NCBI GenBank assembly: GCA_015064505.1
Contig: SVSB01000007.1
Span: forward strand, 1 to 64,000
Direction: 5' to 3'
From: Oscillospiraceae bacterium
Lineage (GTDB): Bacteria > Bacillota > Clostridia > Oscillospirales > CAG-272
DNA: 64,000 nucleotides
Under the pieces are notes generated by a model. It did no database searches and was not told where the DNA came from. It saw only the letters and a list, made by a program, of their open reading frames with translations. This document shows, in pieces, positions 34,626 to 43,285 of the stretch. Made by a program: the position numbers and the translations under genes. How positions within the stretch are numbered: position 1 is the stretch's first letter; each line of letters starts with the position of its first letter.

Positions 34626-34866
34626 ATAGCTTCCTCCATAAAAATACCTTTGCCGGGGAAATCAACCGTCAAAATAACGCAAATATGACTGCCCGTCCGA
34701 CTCAGTTTATCCCAAGGGGATAAAAAAAGTCCGGAAAGAACAGTCATCTTCTCCGAACAAATGCCCTCCCCGCCACTCGTGCGGTAGTGCGCCCGGAAAA
34801 CGCACGGATTACGGCAATGCTGTTATTTGACCAGCCGCGGAAAGCGGCAATTGATTTGTGTCTATT
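34626..34866 (-). promoter_or_regulatory. Structured 5' leader of the ABC operon
   Basis: About 235 nt separate the start site predicted from the promoter at 34867-34895 and the first codon. Four short hairpins can be drawn: 34834-34848 (GCCGC/GCGGC), 34787-34805 (GTGCG/CGCAC), a CCGC/GCGG stem near 34772, and 34708-34722 (TATCCC/GGGATA), the last inside a larger GACTG/CAGTC enclosure with a T-run. I cannot match it to a known riboswitch class. Confidence 0.4.
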
Positions 34867-34895
34867 ATATTAACATAGGATGAACGAAATGTCAA
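34867..34895 (-). promoter_or_regulatory. Promoter of the ABC operon
   Basis: TTGACA, 17-bp spacer, TAATAT on the minus strand (TATAAT three bases further in also exists). Confidence 0.8.
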
Positions 34896-34922
34896 GCAAA
34901 AGGAGAGCAAGATTACAGCTTA

Positions 34923-35030
34923 TTTTTGCGCTTTTTGCTTCGGTTTTTACACCGTTTTTTTACGGATGCGTTTTTTTCGCAAAAACCGCCGCCATTTTGA
35001 GCGTTTTTTCACTGTTTTTCGCCGTTTTTT
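34923..35030. other. Phased T-tracts upstream of the ABC promoter
   Basis: Runs of four to seven T start at about 34923, 34932, 34944, 34955, 34971, 34995, 35004, 35015 and 35025, mostly 9-12 bp apart, close to the helical repeat. Such phasing makes DNA intrinsically curved and, on the minus strand, gives A-tracts upstream of the -35 box. The rest of the gap to 35152 is AT-rich with partial inverted repeats (TTTTGCAAAATGTCATTTG, GCATTTTGCACAAATGAT) and no gene. Confidence 0.5.
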
Positions 35031-35152
35031 GCCTGCATTGACCTTTTGACGAATTTTGCAAAATGTCATTTGTGAATATTGCATAAATTTTTAAGGCAAA
35101 ATTTGACAATGTAGCATTTTGCACAAATGATTATTTTTTGATCAATGCAAAA

Positions 35153-35189
35153 GAGAACCCCGCTGCCGAGATCTCGGCAACGGGGTTCT
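35153..35189 (-). terminator. Terminator of met/hydrolase operon
   Basis: Stem GAACCCCGTTGCCGAGA with its mirror (one mismatch), followed on the minus strand by CTTTTGC. Confidence 0.75.
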
Positions 35190-35194
35190 TATCC

Positions 35195-36154
35195 TCAGGA
35201 AAGGACCTTTATTATCTCACTCCAAAGCGCTTCATCCTGCTCGGTCATTTTGTACCAATCAAAGGACGCGACGAACTTTGCCTTATCTTCGGGCGAGGAA
35301 AGACTTCCCTTCTTCAGCGCCTTTTGGAGCTTTGCGCCGTACTCCCCAAGATACTTCACAGCATCGGCTGTATAATTGGGGTTGTGCTTTTTATCGCTTA
35401 CAGCAAGGAAACGTACGTTATCCTTATTTGCAAGCGCCTTTGCCAAATAAGCAAAATGCTTTTCGAAGGATACCATGCCATCATCATACGAATGTATTAT
35501 AAGAGCTTTTCCCGTGTACGTGGCAAGCGAATCGGCGGCGTCGCAATAAACAGTATCGGGATTAGAGCTCCGCTCTATCGCGTATATCTTCTCCGAAAAC
35601 GGAGAAAGAAGACCTGAGAACGCCTGTTTCACCATTCTTTTAACGCTTGCAAAGCCGGAGATGGCAACAATGCTCTCCACATCGGGGTGAAAGGCACAGA
35701 AGTTTAACGTTGAATATCCTCCCCAACTGTGACCAATCACCGAATAGCGCATATTTTCACCGAATTTCCCCTTCAGCGCGCTTATACAGCAGTTCAGATC
35801 GGAAAGAGATCTGCCGAAGCCGCCTGTGTTCTCACCTTCGGAGGTCATACAACCCGTATGATCGTAAGCAAACACCTTAAAGCCCGAACGGCACAGCACC
35901 TCGATCTCTCTCATATAGGAGCGGTGACCGCCGCCCATGCCGTGATCAAAGACGATCAGCTTATCTTCGCGGCATTTTTCATAGCTGTAAAAAGCACCGT
36001 TAAGGGTATGTCCCTCCCTGCCCTTGAATGAAAACGGCTCGCATATCATACCCGCAAAATCCTCGTAAGAGAAATAGCGCGCGAGTCCCGCATCATCGCA
36101 ACGGCAAAACATTTTGGAGCGATATATCTTTTCTACCTGCTTTTCAAAAATCAT
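35195..36154 (-). CDS. Alpha/beta hydrolase
   Basis: 319 residues from ATG 36154, with GGAGGACGGAA upstream; this start lies 11 bp inside the metH 3' end. Nucleophile elbow GHSWGG, preceded by the FDHGMGGGHRSYM oxyanion region and AYDHTGCMTSEGE; later HSYDDGMVSFEKHF supplies the acid and DKKHNPNY the histidine. No signal peptide. It resembles the serine aminopeptidase/prolyl-oligopeptidase-like hydrolases. Its link to methionine synthesis is only positional. Confidence 0.75.
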   Translation of the reverse strand: MIFEKQVEKIYRSKMFCRCDDAGLARYFSYEDFAGMICEPFSFKGREGHTLNGAFYSYEKCREDKLIVFDHGMGGGHRSYMREIEVLCRSGFKVFAYDHTGCMTSEGENTGGFGRSLSDLNCCISALKGKFGENMRYSVIGHSWGGYSTLNFCAFHPDVESIVAISGFASVKRMVKQAFSGLLSPFSEKIYAIERSSNPDTVYCDAADSLATYTGKALIIHSYDDGMVSFEKHFAYLAKALANKDNVRFLAVSDKKHNPNYTADAVKYLGEYGAKLQKALKKGSLSSPEDKAKFVASFDWYKMTEQDEALWSEIIKVLS

Positions 36155-38549
36155 TTCCGTCCTCCACAGCCACTTCCTCTGCATATCTGACCGTAGTCAT
36201 TGCGTCGGGAGCGTATTTATCGGCACCGATCCTGCGAGCGTATTCTTCCGTAAGCACCGCGCCTCCGACCACTATCTTGCACTCGAGCGCTTTTTCCCTA
36301 AGAAGCTTTATCGTCTTTTCCATGGCAGGCACCGTTGTAGTCATCAATGCACTGAGGCCCACCAGTGGAGCGCCCGTGCGCACCGCCTCTTCTACTATTC
36401 TATCGCAGGGAACGTCCTTTCCAAGGTCGATAACCTCAAATCCGTAGTTTTCAAGAAGAAGCTTAACGATATTCTTGCCGATATCGTGCACATCTCCCTC
36501 CACGGTTGCAAGTATCACTCTTCCCTTCACCGCCGCTTTTTCTCCCGACGAGGCGCTCTTTATAACCTCAAAGGACGCCTTTGCCGCCTCCGCGCTCATA
36601 AGAAGCTGAGGCAGATACAGTTTGTTGCTTTCGTAATCCGCACCAACGTTATCAAGAGCTGGGATTATCTCCTTATTTACGATATCAAGAGGATCCGTGT
36701 CCAAGAGCAGCAGACGAGTGATCTCCGCCGCATCCTTTTTAAGACCCTTGTATATAGCACGGCGAAGTCCGTTGCCTTCTTCCGCTGCCACCGCATTTGC
36801 AGGTGCAGAGGAATTCACCGTTGCAAGGCCGGGAATCGCGTTTATATATTCCGCGCAATCGGAATCAAGTCCCGCAAGCACGCGATAGGAGTGATACACG
36901 CGCATCATCTCCGTAGAATGTGGGTTCATTATTGCGGCGGAAAGTCCCTTTGACAAAGCCATCGCAAAAAAAGTGCCGTTTATCGCATCTCTCACGGGTA
37001 ATCCGAAGGAAATATTGGATACGCCCAGAGAGGTATGGCATTTCAGTTCGTTCTTGATGGCAGAAAGAGCTTCAAGAGTCGCAACTGCCGCTCCCCCGTC
37101 GGCGCTCACCGCCATTGCGAGAGTATCAAAAACTATATCCTTTTTATCAATACCGTATTTTGCCGCCTCCGCAAGTATCCTGCGGGCGATCTCAACTCTG
37201 CCCTCTGCGTTTTGGGGTATGCCGTTTTCGTCAAGAGTAAGGGCGATAACTGTACCGCCGTACTTTTTCACCAGCGGAAATATCGCCGCCATGCTCTCTG
37301 CCTTACCGTTTACGGAGTTAACGAGAGGCTTGCCGTTATAGCGGCGCATAGCCGACTCCATTGCATCCGCATCGGCGCTGTCTATCTGAAGCGGCAGATC
37401 CGTAACGGTCTGCAAGCGGCAGACAACGTTCACAAGCATTTCCCGTTCGTCTATTTCGGGCAGTCCCACGTTAACGTCAAGGACGTGGGCTCCTTTTTCC
37501 TGCTGGGAAATACCCTCGTTAAGAATATATGAAATATCGTTTTCCGCAAGCGCCTGCTTAAAGCGCTTTTTGCCCGTGGGGTTGATGCGCTCCCCTATAA
37601 GCACCGGCTCTTTTCCGAAGGTCACCGCGCGGCTGTAAGAGGTAACCACGGTAAGACCTTTGTTTTCTACGGGCTTTACGGGAATATTTTTAACGAGCTT
37701 CGCCGTTTTTTCTATATACTCGGGAGTGGTGCCGCAGCAACCGCCGCAAAGACGCACCCCAAGCTCTGCCATTTCCTTTACCGCAAGGGCAAATTCCTCC
37801 GCCCCGACGTTAAAGACCGTTTTTCCGTCTATTTCTTCGGGCAGACCCGCATTGGGCTTTACAGCCACGGGCAACGACGCACGCTCGCAGATTCGGGATA
37901 TAACGGGAAGGAGCTGACGGGGACCGAGCGAGCAGTTTGCGCCAATGGCATCTGCGCCCATTCCCTCAAGAAGCGCCACCATGGTATCGGGATCCGCGCC
38001 CGTCATAAGCTTTCCGTTTTCTCCGTAAGCATTGGTAACGATAACGGGCAAGGTGCTGTTTTCCTTGGCGGCAAGTAATGCCGCCTTGGTTTCGTAGCTA
38101 TCGTTCATCGTTTCGATGATGATGAGTTCCGCGCCGTACTTAACGCCAAGACGCACCGTATGGGCAAAAAGCGCCACCGCGTCCTCAAAATCGTAATCCC
38201 CGTAAGGGGCAAGCAATCTGCCCGAGGGCCCGATATCGAGAGCAACGAACTTTTCCTGTGCGCCGATGCTGCCATCCCTGGCTTTTTTCGCATTTTCAAA
38301 GGCGCGGCACACTATTTCATCCAGCTCGTCCGCAGAAAACTTCAGCAGATTGGCGCCGAAGGTATTGGTGCTGACCACATTGCTTCCCGCATCGTAGTAC
38401 GCCCTATGTATAGCAACTATCTCCTCGGGATGGGTAATATTCCATTTTTCGGGTTTCTCTCCCGCCTTCAGCCCCTTTGCCTGAAGCAAGGTGCCCATAC
38501 CGCCGTCAAGAATCACCCGCTGTTCTTTTAAAAAGCTTCTGAAATCCAT
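36144..38549 (-). CDS. metH: Cobalamin-dependent methionine synthase, short form
   Basis: 801 residues. Homocysteine-binding barrel about 1-290 with zinc ligands C206 (GANCSLGP), C271 and C272 (GGCCGT). Pterin-binding domain about 300-560 (LIGERINPTGKKRFKQAL, DVNVGLPEIDE). Cobalamin cap and Rossmann domain about 580-801 with D686-x-H688-x2-G691 (GDVHDIGK). The fourth, SAM-dependent reactivation domain of the roughly 1200-residue E. coli enzyme is absent, as in many anaerobes, where a separate protein does that job. It transfers methyl from methyl-THF to homocysteine. Directly follows metF. Confidence 0.9.
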   Translation of the reverse strand: MDFRSFLKEQRVILDGGMGTLLQAKGLKAGEKPEKWNITHPEEIVAIHRAYYDAGSNVVSTNTFGANLLKFSADELDEIVCRAFENAKKARDGSIGAQEKFVALDIGPSGRLLAPYGDYDFEDAVALFAHTVRLGVKYGAELIIIETMNDSYETKAALLAAKENSTLPVIVTNAYGENGKLMTGADPDTMVALLEGMGADAIGANCSLGPRQLLPVISRICERASLPVAVKPNAGLPEEIDGKTVFNVGAEEFALAVKEMAELGVRLCGGCCGTTPEYIEKTAKLVKNIPVKPVENKGLTVVTSYSRAVTFGKEPVLIGERINPTGKKRFKQALAENDISYILNEGISQQEKGAHVLDVNVGLPEIDEREMLVNVVCRLQTVTDLPLQIDSADADAMESAMRRYNGKPLVNSVNGKAESMAAIFPLVKKYGGTVIALTLDENGIPQNAEGRVEIARRILAEAAKYGIDKKDIVFDTLAMAVSADGGAAVATLEALSAIKNELKCHTSLGVSNISFGLPVRDAINGTFFAMALSKGLSAAIMNPHSTEMMRVYHSYRVLAGLDSDCAEYINAIPGLATVNSSAPANAVAAEEGNGLRRAIYKGLKKDAAEITRLLLLDTDPLDIVNKEIIPALDNVGADYESNKLYLPQLLMSAEAAKASFEVIKSASSGEKAAVKGRVILATVEGDVHDIGKNIVKLLLENYGFEVIDLGKDVPCDRIVEEAVRTGAPLVGLSALMTTTVPAMEKTIKLLREKALECKIVVGGAVLTEEYARRIGADKYAPDAMTTVRYAEEVAVEDGNDF

Positions 38550-38565
38550 ATTATCTCCGTAGAGC

Positions 38566-39441
38566 TTACTTGCCCAGAATATCGGAAAGGTTTGAAAGTA
38601 TCTTTTCCGCTACGTCAGGCTTGTTCATTGAATAAACGTGCACGTTTTTTATACCGTTTGCAAAAAGGTCGATGATCTGATCCGTGGCGTAAACGATACC
38701 CGCCTGCTTCATTGCCGCAGGATCGCCGCCGAATTTATCAACGAGGCTCACGAACCTGCGCGGCATAAAGGAGCCCGAGAGCTTTATTGCCCTTTCTATC
38801 TGATTTGCGTTGGTTATGGGCATAACGCCGGGAATAACGGGAACGGTTATCCCCTGCTCTCTTATCTTATAAAGAAAGTTATAAAGCAGATTGTTATCAA
38901 AAAACATCTGGGTTGTCAGAAAATCACAGCCCGCATCCACCTTTTCCTTAAGGCGGAGCACGTCCTCCTTCTGGTTTCTGCTTTCGGGGTGGATCTCGGG
39001 ATAGCAAGCGCCGCCGATGCAAAAGCTTCCCTCGTTTTTCAGCTCACGCACGAGGTCGATGGCGTATCTATAATCCCAGCCGCTTCTGTCAGTTTCTGTC
39101 ATTGAATCGGGAATATCTCCCCGCAACGCCATTACGTTTTCTATATGAGCCGCCTTCATATCGGCAATTCGCCTGTGCACCGTTTCTTTCGTGGATGAAA
39201 CGCAGGTGAGATGGGCAAGAGTGGGCACGCCGTATCTCTCCTTGATATTTTTTGCGATATCAAGGGTATACTTGCTCGTTCCTCCGCCCGCACCGTAAGT
39301 AACGCTCATAAAAGCAGGCTTCAGCTCCGCTATCTTCTCCGTTGCTTCCTTCACGGTCTCAAAGCCCGTTTCGGTCTTTGGAGGAAACACCTCAAAGGAG
39401 AGGGTGAGAGTGTCCTTTTTAAGCAATTCCGTTATCTTCAT
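38566..39441 (-). CDS. metF: Methylenetetrahydrofolate reductase
   Basis: 291 residues from ATG 39441, with TTTTGGAGAAAG upstream. FAD-binding TIM barrel signature: TLSFEVFPPKTETGF, FMSVTYGAGGGTSKYT, HLTCVSSTKETV, NVMALRGDIPD, TTQMFFDN, and VPVIPGVMPITN. It reduces methylene-THF to methyl-THF, the substrate of the metH product encoded 16 bp downstream. No MetV-type zinc protein gene is adjacent. Confidence 0.9.
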   Translation of the reverse strand: MKITELLKKDTLTLSFEVFPPKTETGFETVKEATEKIAELKPAFMSVTYGAGGGTSKYTLDIAKNIKERYGVPTLAHLTCVSSTKETVHRRIADMKAAHIENVMALRGDIPDSMTETDRSGWDYRYAIDLVRELKNEGSFCIGGACYPEIHPESRNQKEDVLRLKEKVDAGCDFLTTQMFFDNNLLYNFLYKIREQGITVPVIPGVMPITNANQIERAIKLSGSFMPRRFVSLVDKFGGDPAAMKQAGIVYATDQIIDLFANGIKNVHVYSMNKPDVAEKILSNLSDILGK

Positions 39442-39458
39442 AACTTTCTCCAAAAAGC

Positions 39459-40298
39459 TTAATGCTCAAAGCCTATCATAAGACCGCCCTTTTCCTCGTA
39501 AAAGGAGCAAAGGCCGCCGCTGTGATATACTTCAATATCCGCGTTTGCAAATTTTTCTTTAATGATAGCGCAAAGCTTTTGTGCCGCCAAAGGGTTACAG
39601 CAATGCCCAAGGCGAGCCTTGCCGCCCTTGTAGCCTATTTCCAACATGTTGGAAAAGATAGAGCTTACGGCCTTGTTTTCGCCGCGGCACTTTTCAAGTG
39701 GCTGAAGATCGCCCTTGTCGCTTGCCTTACCCACCACGCGGATGCCGAGAATGCCTGCCGCCTTTGCGGCAATCTGACTTACCCTGCCGTTGTTGGCAAG
39801 ATTCTTCATGGATTCAAGCATAAAGATCAGCGCCGTGGTCTGCGCGTACTTTTCCGCCTCAGCGCAGATAGATTCAAAATCCATATCGCTTGAGGCAAGC
39901 TCACGCACCTTTTCCATAACCAGGCGCAGCTCACCTCCTGCGGAAAGTGAGTTGAATACGAACACCTTTCTTTCGGGGTGCTCCTCCTCGTACTGTTTTT
40001 TTGCAACGCAGGCGGAATTATAGCTGCCCGAAAGAGTTGCGGTTATAGTAATGCAGAAAACGTATTTTGCATCCCCGAAGCACGTAAGCCAATCGGCGGG
40101 CGAGGGGCAGGAAGAGGAGGACTTGCCTTTATACGCGGCAAGGTCGTTTACCATAGCCTCCACGTCAAGCGCTCCGTCGTCAGTATATTCTTTACTGTCG
40201 GTCCTTATCTTAAGGGGCGCGCTTGCAAAGCTTACTCCGTCAAAAGCAAAGGTGTCAGCGGAAGAATCCGCAACGATCTTAAGTTCGTTAATTATCAT
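39459..40298 (-). CDS. DegV family fatty-acid-binding protein
   Basis: 279 residues. Typical opening (VADSSADTF), then the CPSPADWLTCF segment, ITITATLSGSYNSA and the C-terminal HCCNPLAAQKLCAII. DegV/FakB proteins bind a fatty acid and present it to the kinase FakA for phospholipid synthesis. Cysteines are more frequent than usual. It is the first gene of the operon with metF and metH, 17 bp apart; the link with one-carbon metabolism is unexplained. Confidence 0.8.
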   Translation of the reverse strand: MIINELKIVADSSADTFAFDGVSFASAPLKIRTDSKEYTDDGALDVEAMVNDLAAYKGKSSSSCPSPADWLTCFGDAKYVFCITITATLSGSYNSACVAKKQYEEEHPERKVFVFNSLSAGGELRLVMEKVRELASSDMDFESICAEAEKYAQTTALIFMLESMKNLANNGRVSQIAAKAAGILGIRVVGKASDKGDLQPLEKCRGENKAVSSIFSNMLEIGYKGGKARLGHCCNPLAAQKLCAIIKEKFANADIEVYHSGGLCSFYEEKGGLMIGFEH

Positions 40299-40329
40299 AA
40301 AATCCTCACTATAGGTTACTCATTTTTTT

Positions 40330-40358
40330 ATTTTATCATATTTTTCCCCGATATGCAA
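40330..40358 (-). promoter_or_regulatory. Promoter of degV-metF-metH operon
   Basis: TTGCAT, 17-bp spacer, TAAAAT on the minus strand, about 30 bp before the start codon. Confidence 0.6.
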
Positions 40359-40400
40359 TAAATTGCCAATAAATTACGGCGGCAAAGAAAAACTATTCCG

Positions 40401-40412
40401 TTGAAAATTCAA
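40401..40412. promoter_or_regulatory. CRP/FNR-type half-site dyad
   Basis: TTGA-AAAT-TCAA. If the TAGAAT at 40436-40441 is the -10 box, the dyad is centred at -41.5, the class II activator position. There is no good -35 hexamer, consistent with activator dependence. Confidence 0.5.
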
Positions 40413-40469
40413 CATACATCAAGGTCGCACCGTGATAGAATAATGCCATCAAGCATAGGAGGCGAAAAA

Positions 40470-41177
40470 ATGTTAAGAAAAATAATCAAGATAGATGAAG
40501 AAAAGTGCAACGGCTGCGGCGCCTGTGCCGCGGCGTGCCACGAGGGCGCGATAGTTATGGAGAACGGCAAGGCAAAGCTTGCCCGCGAGGATTACTGCGA
40601 CGGTCTTGGCGACTGTCTGCCCGCTTGCCCCACGGGCGCCATCAGCTTTGAGATGAGAGAAGCCCCCGCCTACGACGAAAAGGCAGTGGAGGCGGCAAAG
40701 GCGCGCAAAAAGATGCTTCACGGCAAGCTTCCCTGCGGATGCCCCGGCACCAATATAAAGACCATGAACCGCCGCGAGGAGGAGACAGCCTGCAAATCTG
40801 ACGCCCCCGTATCAAGCAAGCTTATGCAATGGCCCGTACAGATAAAGCTCGTGCCCGTAAACGCACCGTACTTTGAAAACGCAAATCTGCTTATTGCCGC
40901 AGATTGCACCGCTTACGCATACGGGAATTTCCATAACGAGTTTATCCGCAACCGCATCACCCTTATAGGTTGCCCGAAGCTTGACGAGGGAGATTACGCG
41001 GAAAAGCTTACCGCAATCATCGCAAACAACAATATAAAGAGCGTTACGGTGGTACGCATGGAGGTGCCCTGCTGCGGCGGCATCGAAAACGCCGTTAAGC
41101 GCGCGCTTCAGGCAAGCGGCAAGTTTATCCCTTGGAGAGTTGTCACCGTCACCACAGACGGAAAGCTGATAGAATAA
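40470..41177 (+). CDS. Dicluster ferredoxin-like 4Fe-4S protein
   Basis: 235 residues from ATG 40470, preceded by AGGAGG. Cluster I is C13-x2-C16-x2-C19-x3-C23 (CNGCGACAAAC). A second site contains C43, C49 and C53 (YCDGLGDCLPACP). Another Cys pair occurs in GKLPCGCPG (about 90), and MEVPCCGGIENAV is near the end, so more than one cluster or metal site is likely. The C-terminal half contains LLIAADCTAYAYGNFHNEF and LIGCPKLDEGDYAEKL. This family often neighbours CRP/FNR regulators or hybrid-cluster protein genes (recollection). Probably an electron carrier in redox or nitrosative stress. Confidence 0.8.
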   Translation: MLRKIIKIDEEKCNGCGACAAACHEGAIVMENGKAKLAREDYCDGLGDCLPACPTGAISFEMREAPAYDEKAVEAAKARKKMLHGKLPCGCPGTNIKTMNRREEETACKSDAPVSSKLMQWPVQIKLVPVNAPYFENANLLIAADCTAYAYGNFHNEFIRNRITLIGCPKLDEGDYAEKLTAIIANNNIKSVTVVRMEVPCCGGIENAVKRALQASGKFIPWRVVTVTTDGKLIE

Positions 41178-41218
41178 TAACAGCCCCTTGGCCTGAAGCC
41201 AAGGGGCTGTTATTATAT
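41178..41218. terminator. Bidirectional terminator
   Basis: Stem AACAGCCCCTTGGC / GCCAAGGGGCTGTT around CTGA, with mirrored AT-rich flanks. Serves the ferredoxin and the convergent MATE gene. Confidence 0.85.
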
Positions 41219-42592
41219 ATCCTCCGCAAGCACGCGGCGCTTTTTCCATATACCCGAAAGGAAATAAACCATTCCGGGGATCGCACATCCGTAAGCGGCT
41301 GTGCCGTAGCCGAAAACGAAGCCGTAAAATCCCTGATCCAGCACGATGCCGATAAGCCAGCTGAGACCTATGCGAAGCACCACTCCGTCAAGCAGCGCAA
41401 GCACCATACTGAGCTTGGCGTTGCCGATCGCCTGAATGAAAGCACTGCTGCCGCGCATTACCGCAAGTGCGGGGAACATCCAAAGAATAGCCTTTATAAA
41501 GGTTGAGGACATTTCGTGCACCAGCACGTCGTCCGAGAACATCATAAACAGCTCTTTTCCGAACAGGACGTAAAGAAGCATGGAAACGACGGTAAACACT
41601 CCCGAGAACGCCCAGGCGTACCAGACGGTGCTCACTGCGCGTTTTTCTTTTCTTGCGGCTATGTTCTGACTGATAATGGGCATTGCCGCGTGCTGTATAC
41701 CCTGGGAGATCTTGTTTACTATATCGTCGATACGCATACCCACGCCGAAGGTGGCGGAGGCAACTACGTTAATATCGTTTACCATGGCGTTAACGAACAG
41801 CATGGAAATGTTGATGAATCCCGACTGAACCGCCATGGGTGCTCCAAGGCCCAGTATCATCTTTACGTACTTTCCGTTTGGCTTGAAGCTTTGGAGCTTG
41901 AAATCGAAGCCAAACTCCTCCTTGTGCTTCATTAAATAGAATATAGAGAACACAAAGGACGCCGCCTGTCCGATTATGGTGGCAAGTGCGGCACCCGCAA
42001 CGCCCATACCCAAATATCCCGTAAAGAGCAGGTCAAGCACGAGATTTATAAAGGACGCGATACCAATGAACATAAACGGGCGCTTGGAATCCCCCATACC
42101 GCGGAGCACGGCACTGACCATATTGTATCCCGCTGTAAAGATAAGTCCCGCACCGCATATTATGAGATAATGCACCGCCATGGCGTATGATTCCTCGGGC
42201 ATATTCATCAGCTCCATAATTCCCTTGTGAAAGCCGAGGAAAACGCCCGTCATTATTACGGCAAAGATCATTATAAGGGTAAAAAGCGTACCGATGATCT
42301 CGCTCATCTCCTTGCGCTTTCCGGCTCCGAGAGCCTGCGCGATAAGCACCTGACCGCCGTTGGAAAAGCCAAGGCTGACCATCGTGGCAAAATTCAGTAT
42401 CTGACTGCTTTGGGATACGGCGGAAAGCCCGGGGGTACCCACGTACTCACCCACCACCATCATATCTATGGTGCTGTAAAGCACCTGCAGGGCGTTAGAC
42501 GCCATAAAAGGCAGGGCGAGGAGCAAAAGCTGCTTCCACACACTGCCTGTTGTAAGGTCCTTTGATATGGTCTTTGCGCTCAAAAATAACAT
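41213..42592 (-). CDS. MATE family efflux transporter
   Basis: 459 residues, 12 membrane segments; opening KQLLLLALPFMASNALQVL, YSTIDMMVVGEYVG, second half GFINISMLFVNAMVND. The ATG at 42592 sits directly against GGAACGGAG, so translation may start at the TTG nine bases further in; the protein would lose three residues. It belongs to a different MATE subgroup from the pump at 11956, with little direct similarity by eye. Substrate unknown. Confidence 0.85.
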   Translation of the reverse strand: MLFLSAKTISKDLTTGSVWKQLLLLALPFMASNALQVLYSTIDMMVVGEYVGTPGLSAVSQSSQILNFATMVSLGFSNGGQVLIAQALGAGKRKEMSEIIGTLFTLIMIFAVIMTGVFLGFHKGIMELMNMPEESYAMAVHYLIICGAGLIFTAGYNMVSAVLRGMGDSKRPFMFIGIASFINLVLDLLFTGYLGMGVAGAALATIIGQAASFVFSIFYLMKHKEEFGFDFKLQSFKPNGKYVKMILGLGAPMAVQSGFINISMLFVNAMVNDINVVASATFGVGMRIDDIVNKISQGIQHAAMPIISQNIAARKEKRAVSTVWYAWAFSGVFTVVSMLLYVLFGKELFMMFSDDVLVHEMSSTFIKAILWMFPALAVMRGSSAFIQAIGNAKLSMVLALLDGVVLRIGLSWLIGIVLDQGFYGFVFGYGTAAYGCAIPGMVYFLSGIWKKRRVLAEDI

Positions 42593-42618
42593 CTCCGTTC
42601 CGTTTGAATACAGGAGTT

Positions 42619-42647
42619 ATTTTATCACAGAGCAAAGGGAAAATCAA
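42619..42647 (-). promoter_or_regulatory. Promoter of MATE gene
   Basis: TTGATT, 17-bp spacer, TAAAAT on the minus strand. Confidence 0.65.
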
Positions 42648-42665
42648 CCTGAGGTGCGAATTTTG

Positions 42666-43277
42666 TCAATTTATTTCGGGCAAGGTTGCACCCTCGGCAA
42701 ATTGGGGAATAGACGAAAACGAAAGCTCTCTTCCACCATAGGGAAAGCTTATGCGGCAGGAATAAAGGCTTGGCGCCGTTCTCTCGTCCCTTGCGCCGTA
42801 CTTGTGATCCCCAAGAAGCGGAAAGCCGCGGCTTGCGAACTGCACCCGTATCTGATGGCTTCTGCCCGTATGAAGGCGAATAAGCATAAGCGAAGGATCA
42901 CCCTCCCGCAGACGGGTAAATTCAAGCCTTGCTTTTTTCACGCCGCCCCGCTCTCTTTTAACGACGAACACCTTGTTTTTTCGGGAATCCTTCCAGAGAA
43001 GATCCTCCCAATCGCCGTATTCGGGGGGCGTGCCCTTGACCTCTGCAAGGTATTCCTTTATCATCCTTCCCTCCTGAATAATTCGGGAAAGCTCTGCCGC
43101 CGTTTTTTTGGTGCGGGCGTATACCATAACGCCGCCCACGTTAAGATCAAGACGGTGCACGGCAAAGAATTCTCCGCCGAGCTCTGCGGAAAGCGCCTTT
43201 TGCATACCCGTCTCGGAATCCACGCCCACGGGCTTTACGCAAACGGCAATATTTTTATCGGAATATAATATCTCCAT
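42666..43277 (-). CDS. RluA-family pseudouridine synthase, minimal
   Basis: 203 residues from the ATG at 43277 (MEILYSDKNIAVCVKPVG). Catalytic motif HRLDLNVGG: the usual HRLDxxTSG aspartate is present, though TSG is replaced by VGG. It is followed by KEYLAEVKG and the RLHTGRSHQIRVQFAS box of RluA enzymes. There is no S4 domain, so it is a short form. It isomerises uridine in rRNA or tRNA. Its start lies just inside the end of the ABC-2 permease gene region, so it may be part of that operon. Confidence 0.85.
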   Translation of the reverse strand: MEILYSDKNIAVCVKPVGVDSETGMQKALSAELGGEFFAVHRLDLNVGGVMVYARTKKTAAELSRIIQEGRMIKEYLAEVKGTPPEYGDWEDLLWKDSRKNKVFVVKRERGGVKKARLEFTRLREGDPSLMLIRLHTGRSHQIRVQFASRGFPLLGDHKYGARDERTAPSLYSCRISFPYGGRELSFSSIPQFAEGATLPEIN

Positions 43278-43285
43278 ACAAATCC

